Source: Bradyrhizobium nanningense (GTDB taxonomy: Bacteria; Pseudomonadota; Alphaproteobacteria; Rhizobiales; Xanthobacteraceae). From it: a stretch of DNA of 64,000 nucleotides. Location: contig NZ_LBJC01000002.1 in assembly GCF_004114535.1 (NCBI RefSeq), positions 248,001-312,000 on the forward strand, written 5' to 3'. Position numbers and translations under genes: made by a program. The notes below the pieces were generated by a model that made no database searches, was not told the origin of the DNA, and saw nothing but the letters and a program-made list of their open reading frames with translations. Shown piece after piece: positions 52,786 to 61,501 of the stretch. How positions within the stretch are numbered: position 1 is the stretch's first letter; every line of letters begins with the position of its first letter.

Positions 52786-54122
52786 TGGCTCCGCACCTCC
52801 CACGCACCTTGGTTCGCGACAGTGTCCGCCTCGCGAGCCTCATCGCATCCATTTTCTTGCCGGTCTCCGTCTGTGCGCAGCAGCCGAAACCGCTCGATGC
52901 CCGATTCCTGCTGGGGGTCGGCACGCATCAGGGACTGGGCGGCCCGGTCAGCACGCGCGGATACGTGCCTTCGGAGAACATCGCCCAGATCAAGCAGCTC
53001 GGCCTCAACGCCTTCCGCGATGATTTTCCCTGGTCCGATTTCGAGGTGGGGGGACGCCGGATGGGGTTCACGCCCAGGCTCGGCAGGCTCGAAGCGCAAG
53101 TCAGGTCCGGCGTCGCGCGCCCACTTCTGATCCTTGCGTTCGGTCATCATCTGGTTCCGAATTCCTCGCCGCCGACGACCGATGAGGCGCGGCAGCGGTT
53201 CGCCGATTATGCGGCGGCGGCGGCGCAATCGGTCTTGCCGCAGCATCCGCTCTTCGAACTCTGGAACGAATGGAACCTGGCGGCGAAGAAAGATGCGGCG
53301 TTCTCGCCGGAGAATTATCTGGCGCTGGCGCAAGTCGCGAGGCCGGCGGTCAAGCGGGTTGCACCGAATGCGCCGTTCTTGGTCGGCGCGCTCGGCGACG
53401 ATCCGGGCTGGACATGGACGGAGAAGATGCTGCGAACCGGCATCCTTCAATATGCCGACGGCGCTTCGATCCATCTCTACAATTTCTGCATGGGCCCGAG
53501 CAAACGCACCTCGGCCGAGATCATCGACCGACTCACGGCGTTTCACCGCCTCGTCGGCCAGGCGAGCGGAAACCCCGACTTCCCGATCTATGTCACCGAG
53601 ACGGGCTGGACCACGGCGACCAACAAATGCGGCGTCAGTGAGCAGGCCCAGGCCGACAATACGGCGCAGCTGATCCTGTGGGCGTCGACCGCGGCCCGCT
53701 GGCTCAAGGGCATGTGGCTCTATGAGCTCAAGGACAGTGGACAGAATCCATCGGAGCTGGAGCACAATTTCGGACTCTATCGTTTCGACAATACGCCGAA
53801 ACCGGTCGCCTGCGCGGCTCAGGGCGCCTGGGCCTTTATTCGCTCCAGCCGGAGTGCAGAGCGTCGCGAGCTCGCCAGCGGCGTCGTGTCGATCAATGCA
53901 TCAACGACGTCTGGCGGCAGAATTGCGGTCTGGTCCGAGGCTCCGGACCGGCGCTACGAAATTCGGCTCAAGGGCGATCAGCAAGGCGCAACCTTTGCGA
54001 TGCCGTGCGACCAGGCGGCAAAGCCTGCCTCCGGGGTCTGGATCCCCGTCTCGAGCACACCTGTTCTGATTGCAGCCAATGACAGTGCCGTTCCCGCCCT
54101 GGAGATAAGGCCGGCGCGGTAA
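52785..54122 (+). CDS. exported clan GH-A-like glycosidase in the polysaccharide cluster
   Basis: A 445-residue protein. Sec signal about residues 1-31 (ends SVCAQ). The TIM-barrel region (about 40-345) has LFELWNEWNLAAKKD with acid/base Glu about residue 162 and IYVTETGWTTATNK with nucleophile Glu about 271, the two-glutamate layout of clan GH-A (GH5/GH39-like). A C-terminal beta domain (about 365-445) ends EIRPAR. It should cleave or trim a polysaccharide in the periplasm, as PslG does in the Pseudomonas Psl locus; that parallel is by analogy only. It is translationally coupled to the preceding GT4 gene. Confidence 0.86.
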   Translation: MAPHLPRTLVRDSVRLASLIASIFLPVSVCAQQPKPLDARFLLGVGTHQGLGGPVSTRGYVPSENIAQIKQLGLNAFRDDFPWSDFEVGGRRMGFTPRLGRLEAQVRSGVARPLLILAFGHHLVPNSSPPTTDEARQRFADYAAAAAQSVLPQHPLFELWNEWNLAAKKDAAFSPENYLALAQVARPAVKRVAPNAPFLVGALGDDPGWTWTEKMLRTGILQYADGASIHLYNFCMGPSKRTSAEIIDRLTAFHRLVGQASGNPDFPIYVTETGWTTATNKCGVSEQAQADNTAQLILWASTAARWLKGMWLYELKDSGQNPSELEHNFGLYRFDNTPKPVACAAQGAWAFIRSSRSAERRELASGVVSINASTTSGGRIAVWSEAPDRRYEIRLKGDQQGATFAMPCDQAAKPASGVWIPVSSTPVLIAANDSAVPALEIRPAR

Positions 54123-54152
54123 AGCCGATTTTGCAGACATGAGGTTGACGCG

Positions 54153-55430
54153 ATGAAAGTTCTTTTGACGTCCACGCTTTATCCGACGCCTCAGGCTCCC
54201 AAGATCGTCGGCGGCGCGGAGATCTTCGCCCGTCGTTTTGCCGAAGGCCTGGTGCAACGCGGTGACGAGGTGGAGGTGATCCGGGCCGCATCCACACCCG
54301 GGCAGGCTCCGGAAGCCTGCGACGGCATCAACGTCTATTCCGCGCCCGTACAGAACATCTATCTACCCTTCACCGAGCAGAAGAACGTCGCGTTGCGCAG
54401 CATCTGGCACGCGATCGACGACTGGCAGATGGAGGCTCCCCTGATCGCGGAACGCATCCGGGCCTTCAAGCCGGACGTGCTGCACTCCAACAATTTGTCG
54501 GGTCTCACCACCGCGATCTGGCGCGTTGCCGCCCAGCTCGGCGTTCCCGTGCTGCATACGCTTCACGACTATTATCTGACCTGCCCGCGCTGCTCCCGCT
54601 TCGACAACGGACGATCCTGCGAGCACACCTGCACGAGCTGCGGAATTCTGACCTTTCATCGCAAGCGCGCCACACATTGGCTCAGCGCCGTGGTGGGCGT
54701 GAGCGAGCGCGTCCTGTCCATTCATACCGACATGGGCATGTTCGCGGAGACGCCGATCCGCACCGTGATCCGCAATGCCTCGACCGAGCCGCCGCATGCG
54801 CCCTATCCCCGCCCCATCTGCACCACGGAGGTGACGTTCGGATTCATCGGCCGCCTCACAGAGGAAAAAGGCATCGACAACCTGATGCGGGCTCTGGCTC
54901 TGCTGCCCCAGGATCGCATCCGTATGTTGATCGCCGGCCGGGTCAGCGACGAGGAGCAACGACGCCTCAGGACGCTCGCGCCGGATGCGCGAATAGAGTT
55001 CATGGGCTTCGTCGCGCCGGACGATTTCTACAAGCAGGTCGACGTGGTGGTCGCGCCCTCCATCTGGCATGATCCCGGTCCACTGGTCGTCGCGGACGCC
55101 AAGGCGGCCGGCAGGCCGCTGCTCGGAACGCGCTTTGGCGGAATGCCTGAGGTCATCGAGCACGGCGTGACGGGCTGGCTGACCGAAGCCGATCCGCAAT
55201 CCCTGGCCAGGAGCATGCTCGCGGTCGCAGCCGATCCGTACAAGATCGACGAGATCAGCAGGCGCCTGATCGCCGATACCAACAAGTGGATCTTCTCCGA
55301 CGTGCTGTCTTCATACAAGAATCTGTATGAACAATTGCGCGAGCAGCGGATGTCACACGTGCGCGCGGCAACGGCCGAAGCGCCACAGGGAGCGGCGATC
55401 GTCGGTAAGGAGCGCCTCATTCCGCGATGA
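54153..55430 (+). CDS. GT4 family glycosyltransferase with cysteine cluster
   Basis: A 425-residue GT-B enzyme. LYPTPQAPKIVGGAEIFARR starts the acceptor domain, and HTLHDYYLTCPRCSRF followed by CEHTCTSCG gives a five-cysteine cluster about residues 148-169, seen in some GT4 subgroups and possibly metal-binding. The donor domain has FGFIGRLTEEKGIDNLMRAL and PSIWHDPGPLVVADAKAAGRP, where the usual first Glu position reads His-Asp. The flippase gene overlaps the stop by four bases (ATGA). A 30-bp gap separates it from the glycosidase gene. Confidence 0.92.
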   Translation: MKVLLTSTLYPTPQAPKIVGGAEIFARRFAEGLVQRGDEVEVIRAASTPGQAPEACDGINVYSAPVQNIYLPFTEQKNVALRSIWHAIDDWQMEAPLIAERIRAFKPDVLHSNNLSGLTTAIWRVAAQLGVPVLHTLHDYYLTCPRCSRFDNGRSCEHTCTSCGILTFHRKRATHWLSAVVGVSERVLSIHTDMGMFAETPIRTVIRNASTEPPHAPYPRPICTTEVTFGFIGRLTEEKGIDNLMRALALLPQDRIRMLIAGRVSDEEQRRLRTLAPDARIEFMGFVAPDDFYKQVDVVVAPSIWHDPGPLVVADAKAAGRPLLGTRFGGMPEVIEHGVTGWLTEADPQSLARSMLAVAADPYKIDEISRRLIADTNKWIFSDVLSSYKNLYEQLREQRMSHVRAATAEAPQGAAIVGKERLIPR

Positions 55431-56818
55431 CACGCCTCTTCGCGATGGCGGGCTACGTCTATCAGAGCGCCGCGGCGATCATCCTGATCTTCGCGATCAG
55501 TCATCTGCTGCCCGCCGCCGACTACACCAACTTTTCCCTCGCACTGGCCTCGAGCCAATTGCTCTGCGTCCTGATGTTCGAATGGCTGCAGCTGGCTGGA
55601 TTGCGCTTTCTGGCGGCAGCCCGGGAGACCGAGGCGGCCCGGCTGAGGTGGTCTCTCCTTGCAGCCGGCCTGTCGAGCGCGGCCGCGCTCGTCGTGGTCG
55701 GGAGCTGCGCGTCTCTGGCCAGCGCGCTCCCGACGGGGATCATCGCGTTGGGCCTGAGCATCTCCGTCCTTCAGGGCCTGACGGACCTCTATTTCCTGTC
55801 GGTCCGTCTGTCCGACCGGCTCGGCATTGCCTCCTTCCTTCTCGCGCTGCGGGCCACCGCCCTTCTGGCCGGTGCCGCCGCGGGAGGCGTGATCTCGGGA
55901 ACGGCCGAAGCGGCGCTGCTCGGCATCGCGTCGGGGCACGCCCTGGGCCTCCTCGCCGGCCTCGTCGCATATCGCACGCCGATGGAGCGCGTGTCCTTGC
56001 AGGCGATGCTGGCCGACTGGAAGGACTTCTCCCGCTACGGCATGCTTGCGGCGGGCGCGTCCGTCATCCATTTGTCGGTGCCGGTACTGGTCCGTGTCAT
56101 CGTCCTCGGCCGGCTGGGCGCGACGGGAGCCGGCGCCGGCTTTTCGATTGCGCTCGACCTCCTGCAACGTCCCTTCTGGGTCCTCAATGCGGCGATCCAC
56201 ACCGTGAGCTATCCGGAGGTGGTCAACGACTTCGAACACGGAGGCAGCGCAAAATCGGTGCAGTCTGCGCGGCAGATGTTCGAATTCATGATCTGCACGA
56301 CGCTCGTGCTGCTTGGCGGTCTGATTGGATTCATTCCAGATGCAGCCCGTATCCTGGTGCCGCAGGCGAGCCTGGCTGGCTTTCTCGAGACGGCGCCGAT
56401 TGTCGCCGCCTTCTATTTCCTGCACACCCATTTGCAGGCGACGATCGCGGTCGTCCCCCACCTCGAGAAGCTGGCGACCAGGCTCGTCCTCGTCGCGGCC
56501 GGCCAGCTCGCCATCGTTGTGTCCTTCTCCCTGGTCGCGGTGTCGGCCGGCCTGTCGCCGCGAGGGACGGTCGGCTGCGCTGCGGTCGCCACGCTCGCGA
56601 CGATCCTGGTCGCACTCGGTCCGACCCTGCGGTTTGAGGCATTCCCGCGCTGGCCGCTGGTCATGCAGGCCGTGGTGGCCGCAATCCTGATCGGATCGCT
56701 CGGCTCGATACCGACGGAGCCCCCGACATGGCTCGCCGGCAAGATCGTGATCGCCGCGATTGCAACCGCGATCGTCGGATGGCGCGGCGACTTTCTGATG
56801 CTGGCCCGCCGCGGCTGA
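55427..56818 (+). CDS. polysaccharide flippase-like membrane protein (Wzx/MATE-like)
   Basis: A 463-residue polytopic protein with about 12-14 TM helices and the RfbX/Wzx style of short charged loops. Examples are MAGYVYQSAAAIILIFAISH, FEWLQLAGLRFLAAARE and PVLVRVIVLGRLGATGAGAG. It probably flips lipid-linked oligosaccharide units across the inner membrane. It starts at ATG 55427 inside the last codons of the GT4 gene (ATGA overlap). No Wzy-type polymerase or initiating phosphoglycosyltransferase is seen in the window, so it relies on genes elsewhere or beyond the right edge. Confidence 0.87.
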   Translation: MTRLFAMAGYVYQSAAAIILIFAISHLLPAADYTNFSLALASSQLLCVLMFEWLQLAGLRFLAAARETEAARLRWSLLAAGLSSAAALVVVGSCASLASALPTGIIALGLSISVLQGLTDLYFLSVRLSDRLGIASFLLALRATALLAGAAAGGVISGTAEAALLGIASGHALGLLAGLVAYRTPMERVSLQAMLADWKDFSRYGMLAAGASVIHLSVPVLVRVIVLGRLGATGAGAGFSIALDLLQRPFWVLNAAIHTVSYPEVVNDFEHGGSAKSVQSARQMFEFMICTTLVLLGGLIGFIPDAARILVPQASLAGFLETAPIVAAFYFLHTHLQATIAVVPHLEKLATRLVLVAAGQLAIVVSFSLVAVSAGLSPRGTVGCAAVATLATILVALGPTLRFEAFPRWPLVMQAVVAAILIGSLGSIPTEPPTWLAGKIVIAAIATAIVGWRGDFLMLARRG

Positions 56819-57337
56819 TTCTCGCACCGACGGTCTGCGACGCAGCTCCGGTTCCGATACGGAACCGGACTGTCGCGTTCATCAGCAGCGAGCGCCTGCA
56901 CCCTCTCTGAGCATCTACAACTATTGCGCGTAAATCCTATACTTTAACCGCCCATGGAAGCGGCATCTGCGAACTTCTCGTGCAGGAAAAGAGAGTGAGC
57001 TGTGCGAAGGCAGGTGACGAAGATACTCCGAACCGCGGACAAGCGAGCCGCGTCGTCCCTTCCCAACACCGTCAAATGAAATCTTTCGCGCCGCCTGCGC
57101 ATACATTCAGCAGTGAAAATCGAGAAAATCTTGAAAGCGCCTTCCTCGCGCCACGCTGAACCGGCATCGCATTCATATTCTGCTGCAGCAGCCGAGCAAG
57201 TCTGTCTGTTCCTCCACAAGGAACCTCGTTTCGCTCGCGATTTGTAGCTTCGATTTTTATCTGAAATTCACACTCGACAGAGAAGCTTGAACGCAAATCC
57301 TGCGAGCAATTTCGTTCGCGCTGAAATCGAGTGTGCA
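56819..57337. other. intergenic region, 519 bp, upstream of the giant repeat enzyme
   Basis: Begins with a strong hairpin TCCGGTTCCG-ATA-CGGAACCGGA (56847-56869) 28 bp after the flippase stop, without a T-run; it may end the glycosyltransferase operon. A TATACT box near 56936 lacks a clear -35. The rest has lower GC than the genes on each side and no frame with coding character, so a long leader or promoter region for the 57338 gene is likely. Confidence 0.55.
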
Positions 57338-60300
57338 ATGTCCGATCAAACCATCTTGTCCGCCAGCGGCTTCATCAACTCCATTGGCGTCAACACGCAC
57401 GCCGGCTTCGGGTGGACCGGCTACAACGATCTCGCGCTGATGGTCGATGACCTCAAGTATCTCGGCGTCAGCCATCTCCGCGACGCGATGGGAACCAGCC
57501 CGGCTGCGCAACCCGTCGTCGATGGTCTGGCCGCTGCCGGCTACAAATTCGACTTCCTGGTGTCGTCCGCCCTGCCCCAGACGGGCACAACCGGACTGCA
57601 GAACTACATCGTATCGCTCGAGAAGTTCGTGGCGAGCCATCCGGGCAGCATCAGCGCCATCGAAGGGCTCAACGAGGCCAATCACCAGCCCTTCAGCTAC
57701 AATGGCAGCTCGAGCCTCACAGCCGCGGCTCAGTTCCAGAGCGCGCTCTATCAGGCCGTCAATGCCGACGCCGCGCTCGCCAGCATTCCCGTCTACAATC
57801 TGTCACTGGCCTACAACGATCCGCAAGGCTACAGCCAGCTCGGCAACATGTCGGGCTCGGTCGACTACGCCAATGCCCATGCCTATGTCAGCACCAGCCT
57901 GACGACCAGCAGCTCAATCTCGGCAACGCTGAGCGCCGTGATGACCGCGGCACCCGGCAAGCCCGTCGTCATCACCGAGACCGGCTACACCACGCAAGCC
58001 AACACCCAATATCTCGGCGTCGACGAAACCGTGCAGGCCAAGTCGATCCTGAATACCCTGGTCGATGCCTACAAGGCGGGCGTCAGCGCCACCTATCTCT
58101 ACGAACTGCTCGACCGTGACTCGTCTGCCAGCAATACCAATCCCGAGGCCAATTTCGGACTGTTCAATTCCGACGGGACGCCGAAGCTCGCCGCCACCGC
58201 CATTCACAACCTGACGACCATTCTGGCCGACGATGGCACCGGGGGCCTGCAGCCGACTAATCCGTTGAACTACACCCTGAGCAACATGCCAGCTACCGGC
58301 AATAGCATGGTGCTCGGCAAGAGCAACGGCGCCTACGAGCTCGTCGTGTGGGCGGAGCCGAAGCTCTGGAACGATTCCACCGATACCGAGGTGTCAAATA
58401 CGGCCCAGACGGTCACCGTGAACCTCGGCGCCGTGCATCATTCGGTGAAGGTGTACGACACCCTGACCGGAACCACGGCGATCGCCAGCTACACCGACGT
58501 CAGCTCGATCACGATTCCGGTCAGCGACCACCCGCTGATCATCGAGATCGACGCGCCCCCGACCACTTCGACTCCGCCGGACACAAGGACCAGCATCACG
58601 GGCACGGCTGCCGAGATCGTGCCGCAACTGTCCGACCTGAGCGAGTCCACGGCACTGCAGACCATCACGTTGACCGACTCGCACGTCCTGCCGGTTGCCT
58701 CGAAGGCGACCATGGACTACATCATTGCCCATTACGGCAGCGCCCTCTCCAAGATCCAGGGCGGCTACTCGTTCTCGGTGACGAACTCGACCTCGACCTG
58801 GAGCAGCACGAAGACCTATAATTCCAGCGGAACGCTTCTGTCGAAATCGGATACCGGCCTGAATTCGAGCGGGCAGCCGACCTCGACCACCGTGGCCTAC
58901 ACCGACGGCTCCAAAGACTTGATCAGCTACACCGGCGGTGTGAAGACGAAATTCGTTCATGTCGGCACCGACGGAACCACAACCACCGACACCTACAACA
59001 CGGCCGGAACCCTTCTGAGCGAAGTCGTCCAGAAGTCCGACGGCTATTACTCCACCACGCTCTACTCGAGCGGCGTGAAGACCGCCGCCTACGTCAAGAA
59101 TGCCGACGGCTCGCAGGACAATTACACCTACGGCATCACGGGCAAGAGCTTCACCACGCAGGTTCAGCATCTCGACGCCTCGGGGAAGGTCACCTCGGTG
59201 ACCCGCAGCCATGCCGACGGCTCGCTGGACTCGACGCAGGTCTACAACAGCGACGGCAGCAGCGTGATCACCACCTATAGCGCCACAGGCGTCAAGCTGG
59301 TCGAGACTGCCTATCATGCCGATCACAGCAAGGATGTCTGGACCTACAACATCACGGGCCAGACCTACACGACCGAGCACGACGTCTACAACACCACCGG
59401 CTTCCTCACCGGCCTGACGCGTCTGCACAGCGACGGCAGTCTCGCCTTCAAGCTCGCTCAGACGACCGACGGCACCAAGACGACCGACTGGTACAATGCC
59501 GCCGGCAGCCTGACCAGCGAGGTGATCCAGAAAGCGGACGGCACCACCTCGACCACCGTCTACAGCAACGGCGTCAAGACCAATACCTATATCAAGAATG
59601 CCGACGGCAGCCAGGACAATTACGCCTTTGGCATCACCGGCCAGAGCTACACCACGCTGATCCAGCACGTCGATCCCTCCGGCAAGGTCACGGCCGTGAC
59701 CCGCAAGCATGCCGACGGCACGCTCGACTATACCCAGGTCATCAACGCCGACGGCAGCAGCGTCGTCACCAACTACGATGCTGCGGGGACGCGAACCAAG
59801 GAAGCCGACTTCCATGCCGATGGCAGCAAGGACGTCTTCCTCTTCAACATCACCGGCCAGACCTACACGACCGAGCACGACATCTACGATGCGACCGGCT
59901 TCCTCACCACGCTGATTCGCGAGCATGCCGACGGCAGCATGGCGTTCCAGCTGGTGCAGAGCGCCGACGGCACCAAGACGACCGACTGGTACGATGCCAG
60001 CGGCGTCCTCACCAGCGAGGTGTTCCAGAAGCCGACCGGCTACAGCTCGACCACGGTGTACACCAACGGCGTGAAGACGGCGGCCTATATCACCAATGCC
60101 GACCAGAGCCACGACAATTACAGCTACAACATCACCGGTCAGAGCTACACCACGCAGTATCAGCACCTCGACCCAACAGGCCAGACGACCGAGGTGATCC
60201 GCTGGCATGCGGACAACTCGTTCGACTACACCCAGGTCATCAACAGCGACGGCAGCAGCGTGGTCACCAACTACGATGCGTCGGGCGTCAAGAAGACCGA

Positions 60301-61246
60301 GACCGACTACCACGCCGACGGGTCGAAGGACGTCTTCCAGTTCAACGTCGTCGGCCAGACCTACACGAATGAGCACGACAGCTACGATTCGACCGGCTTC
60401 CTCACCGATATCGTTCGCACCCACGCCGACAACAGCCTGGCCTTCACGCTGGTGCAGAGCGCCGACGGCACCAAGACCTCCGACTGGTACGATGCGAGCG
60501 GCGTCATCACCAGCGAGGTGACGACCAAGATCGATGGTTACAACTCCACGACCGTCTATACCGGCGGCGTGAAGACCGCCGCCTATATCAAGAATGCCGA
60601 TGGCACGTCGGACAACTGGAACTACAACGTCACCGGGCAGTCCTACACCACCCAGCATCAGCACCTCGATGCCTCGGGCAAGATGGTCGAACTCACCCGG
60701 ACCCACGCCGACGGCACTCTGGACTATACCCAGGTCATCCACGACGACGGCAGCAAGCTGACCGACATCTACGACAGCGTCGGCACCAAGACCCAGGAGA
60801 TCGCCAACAACACCGACGGCTCGAAGGACGTCTTCCTGTTCAACTTCAACGGACAGACCGGCACCACGCAGCACGAGAACTACAACTCCGCCAACGCGCT
60901 GCAATTCTTCGATCAGACCAAGACCGACGGCACCCACAACGTCACGGCCGTCGCCAGCGGCGTAACGATCCACGGCGGGGCGGTCAACGACGTGTTCTCG
61001 GCTGCACCGGACTCGACCACCGTCGCCTACGACCACGGCCAAGACCAGATCCTCAACTTCCAGGCCGGCGATGGTACGACTCACGACGTGGTCCAGATCT
61101 CGAAACTGCTGGCCGCGGACTATAGTCACCTGCAAGTCACGCAGTCCGGCACGAACGCGCTCATCACGTTCTCCGCCACCGACTCGATCCTGCTGAAGAA
61201 CGTCTATGTCTCCAGCCTGACGAGCCACGACTTCGTGTTCGTCTGA
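57338..61246 (+). CDS. giant modular glycosidase-like repeat protein with probable type I secretion C-terminus
   Basis: A 1302-residue protein with no Sec signal. Residues about 10-300 form a GH-A-like barrel: SAIEGLNEANHQPFS (acid/base Glu about 112) and PVVITETGYTTQA (nucleophile about 214). The YLYELLDRD and NFGLFNSDGTPK block is also found in the 52785 enzyme. A beta domain (about 330-405) follows. Residues about 546-1209 are four 166-residue repeats (exact 498-bp period) rich in YD-like phrases such as TDWYDASGVLTSEV and NADGSQDNY. The end has GGAVNDVFSAAP and QILNFQAGDGTTHDVVQISK, then SILLKNVYVSS and DFVFV, as in RTX-type exported proteins. ATG 57338 is used; TTG 57287 is possible. Confidence 0.88.
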   Translation: MSDQTILSASGFINSIGVNTHAGFGWTGYNDLALMVDDLKYLGVSHLRDAMGTSPAAQPVVDGLAAAGYKFDFLVSSALPQTGTTGLQNYIVSLEKFVASHPGSISAIEGLNEANHQPFSYNGSSSLTAAAQFQSALYQAVNADAALASIPVYNLSLAYNDPQGYSQLGNMSGSVDYANAHAYVSTSLTTSSSISATLSAVMTAAPGKPVVITETGYTTQANTQYLGVDETVQAKSILNTLVDAYKAGVSATYLYELLDRDSSASNTNPEANFGLFNSDGTPKLAATAIHNLTTILADDGTGGLQPTNPLNYTLSNMPATGNSMVLGKSNGAYELVVWAEPKLWNDSTDTEVSNTAQTVTVNLGAVHHSVKVYDTLTGTTAIASYTDVSSITIPVSDHPLIIEIDAPPTTSTPPDTRTSITGTAAEIVPQLSDLSESTALQTITLTDSHVLPVASKATMDYIIAHYGSALSKIQGGYSFSVTNSTSTWSSTKTYNSSGTLLSKSDTGLNSSGQPTSTTVAYTDGSKDLISYTGGVKTKFVHVGTDGTTTTDTYNTAGTLLSEVVQKSDGYYSTTLYSSGVKTAAYVKNADGSQDNYTYGITGKSFTTQVQHLDASGKVTSVTRSHADGSLDSTQVYNSDGSSVITTYSATGVKLVETAYHADHSKDVWTYNITGQTYTTEHDVYNTTGFLTGLTRLHSDGSLAFKLAQTTDGTKTTDWYNAAGSLTSEVIQKADGTTSTTVYSNGVKTNTYIKNADGSQDNYAFGITGQSYTTLIQHVDPSGKVTAVTRKHADGTLDYTQVINADGSSVVTNYDAAGTRTKEADFHADGSKDVFLFNITGQTYTTEHDIYDATGFLTTLIREHADGSMAFQLVQSADGTKTTDWYDASGVLTSEVFQKPTGYSSTTVYTNGVKTAAYITNADQSHDNYSYNITGQSYTTQYQHLDPTGQTTEVIRWHADNSFDYTQVINSDGSSVVTNYDASGVKKTETDYHADGSKDVFQFNVVGQTYTNEHDSYDSTGFLTDIVRTHADNSLAFTLVQSADGTKTSDWYDASGVITSEVTTKIDGYNSTTVYTGGVKTAAYIKNADGTSDNWNYNVTGQSYTTQHQHLDASGKMVELTRTHADGTLDYTQVIHDDGSKLTDIYDSVGTKTQEIANNTDGSKDVFLFNFNGQTGTTQHENYNSANALQFFDQTKTDGTHNVTAVASGVTIHGGAVNDVFSAAPDSTTVAYDHGQDQILNFQAGDGTTHDVVQISKLLAADYSHLQVTQSGTNALITFSATDSILLKNVYVSSLTSHDFVFV
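58973..60964 (+). repeat. four tandem coding repeats, 498 bp each
   Basis: Unit starts at 58973, 59471, 59969 and 60467, each exactly 498 bp apart. A second anchor (AATGCCGAC/AATGCC) at 59099, 59597, 60095 and 60593 shows the same spacing, so no indel has accumulated. Each unit has two related halves of about 72 and 94 residues. Units 2 and 3 look the most alike; unit 4 is degenerate near its end. Confidence 0.93.
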
Positions 61247-61284
61247 GCGCGGCGAATGAGAGCCCGGACGGGCATCAGCACCGC

Positions 61285-61333
61285 TTCAGGGGCCGGGACC
61301 ATACAGGGTTCCGGCCCCGTCGTTTGTTGGGCG
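61285..61333 (+). terminator. terminator of the giant repeat gene
   Basis: GGGGCCGGGACC (61289-61300) pairs with GGTTCCGGCCCC (61307-61318), 12 bp with one G-T wobble and a 6-nt loop, followed by GTCGTTTGTT. It begins about 40 bp after the stop codon. Confidence 0.75.
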
Positions 61334-61501
61334 CCTGCCTGATCGATAAGCAGCGTGCCGGCTGCCATCCGCAATTGGATAGCCCCCATGAATTCGGACG
61401 AGCTGCCGCGATTGCGCCGCATCGGTCAACGCGCTCAGCGAACTTGCGTCACAATTCGCCGCTAGACACTCAGACGAACCGCGCAAGGACTCCGAGGCCC
61501 G

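Noticed and set aside
58394..61228. A 944-codon open frame on the minus strand opposite the giant repeat protein
   Set aside because: It is a shadow: the repeated, GC-biased codons of the sense gene avoid stops in this antisense phase. It has no ribosome site, and its text is Val/Gly/Asp-rich without any domain.
57338..61246. The giant protein considered as an Rhs/contact-dependent toxin
   Set aside because: YD-like phrases are present, but there is no Rhs core-end motif, no variable toxin tip and no immunity gene downstream; the C-terminus looks like a secretion domain.
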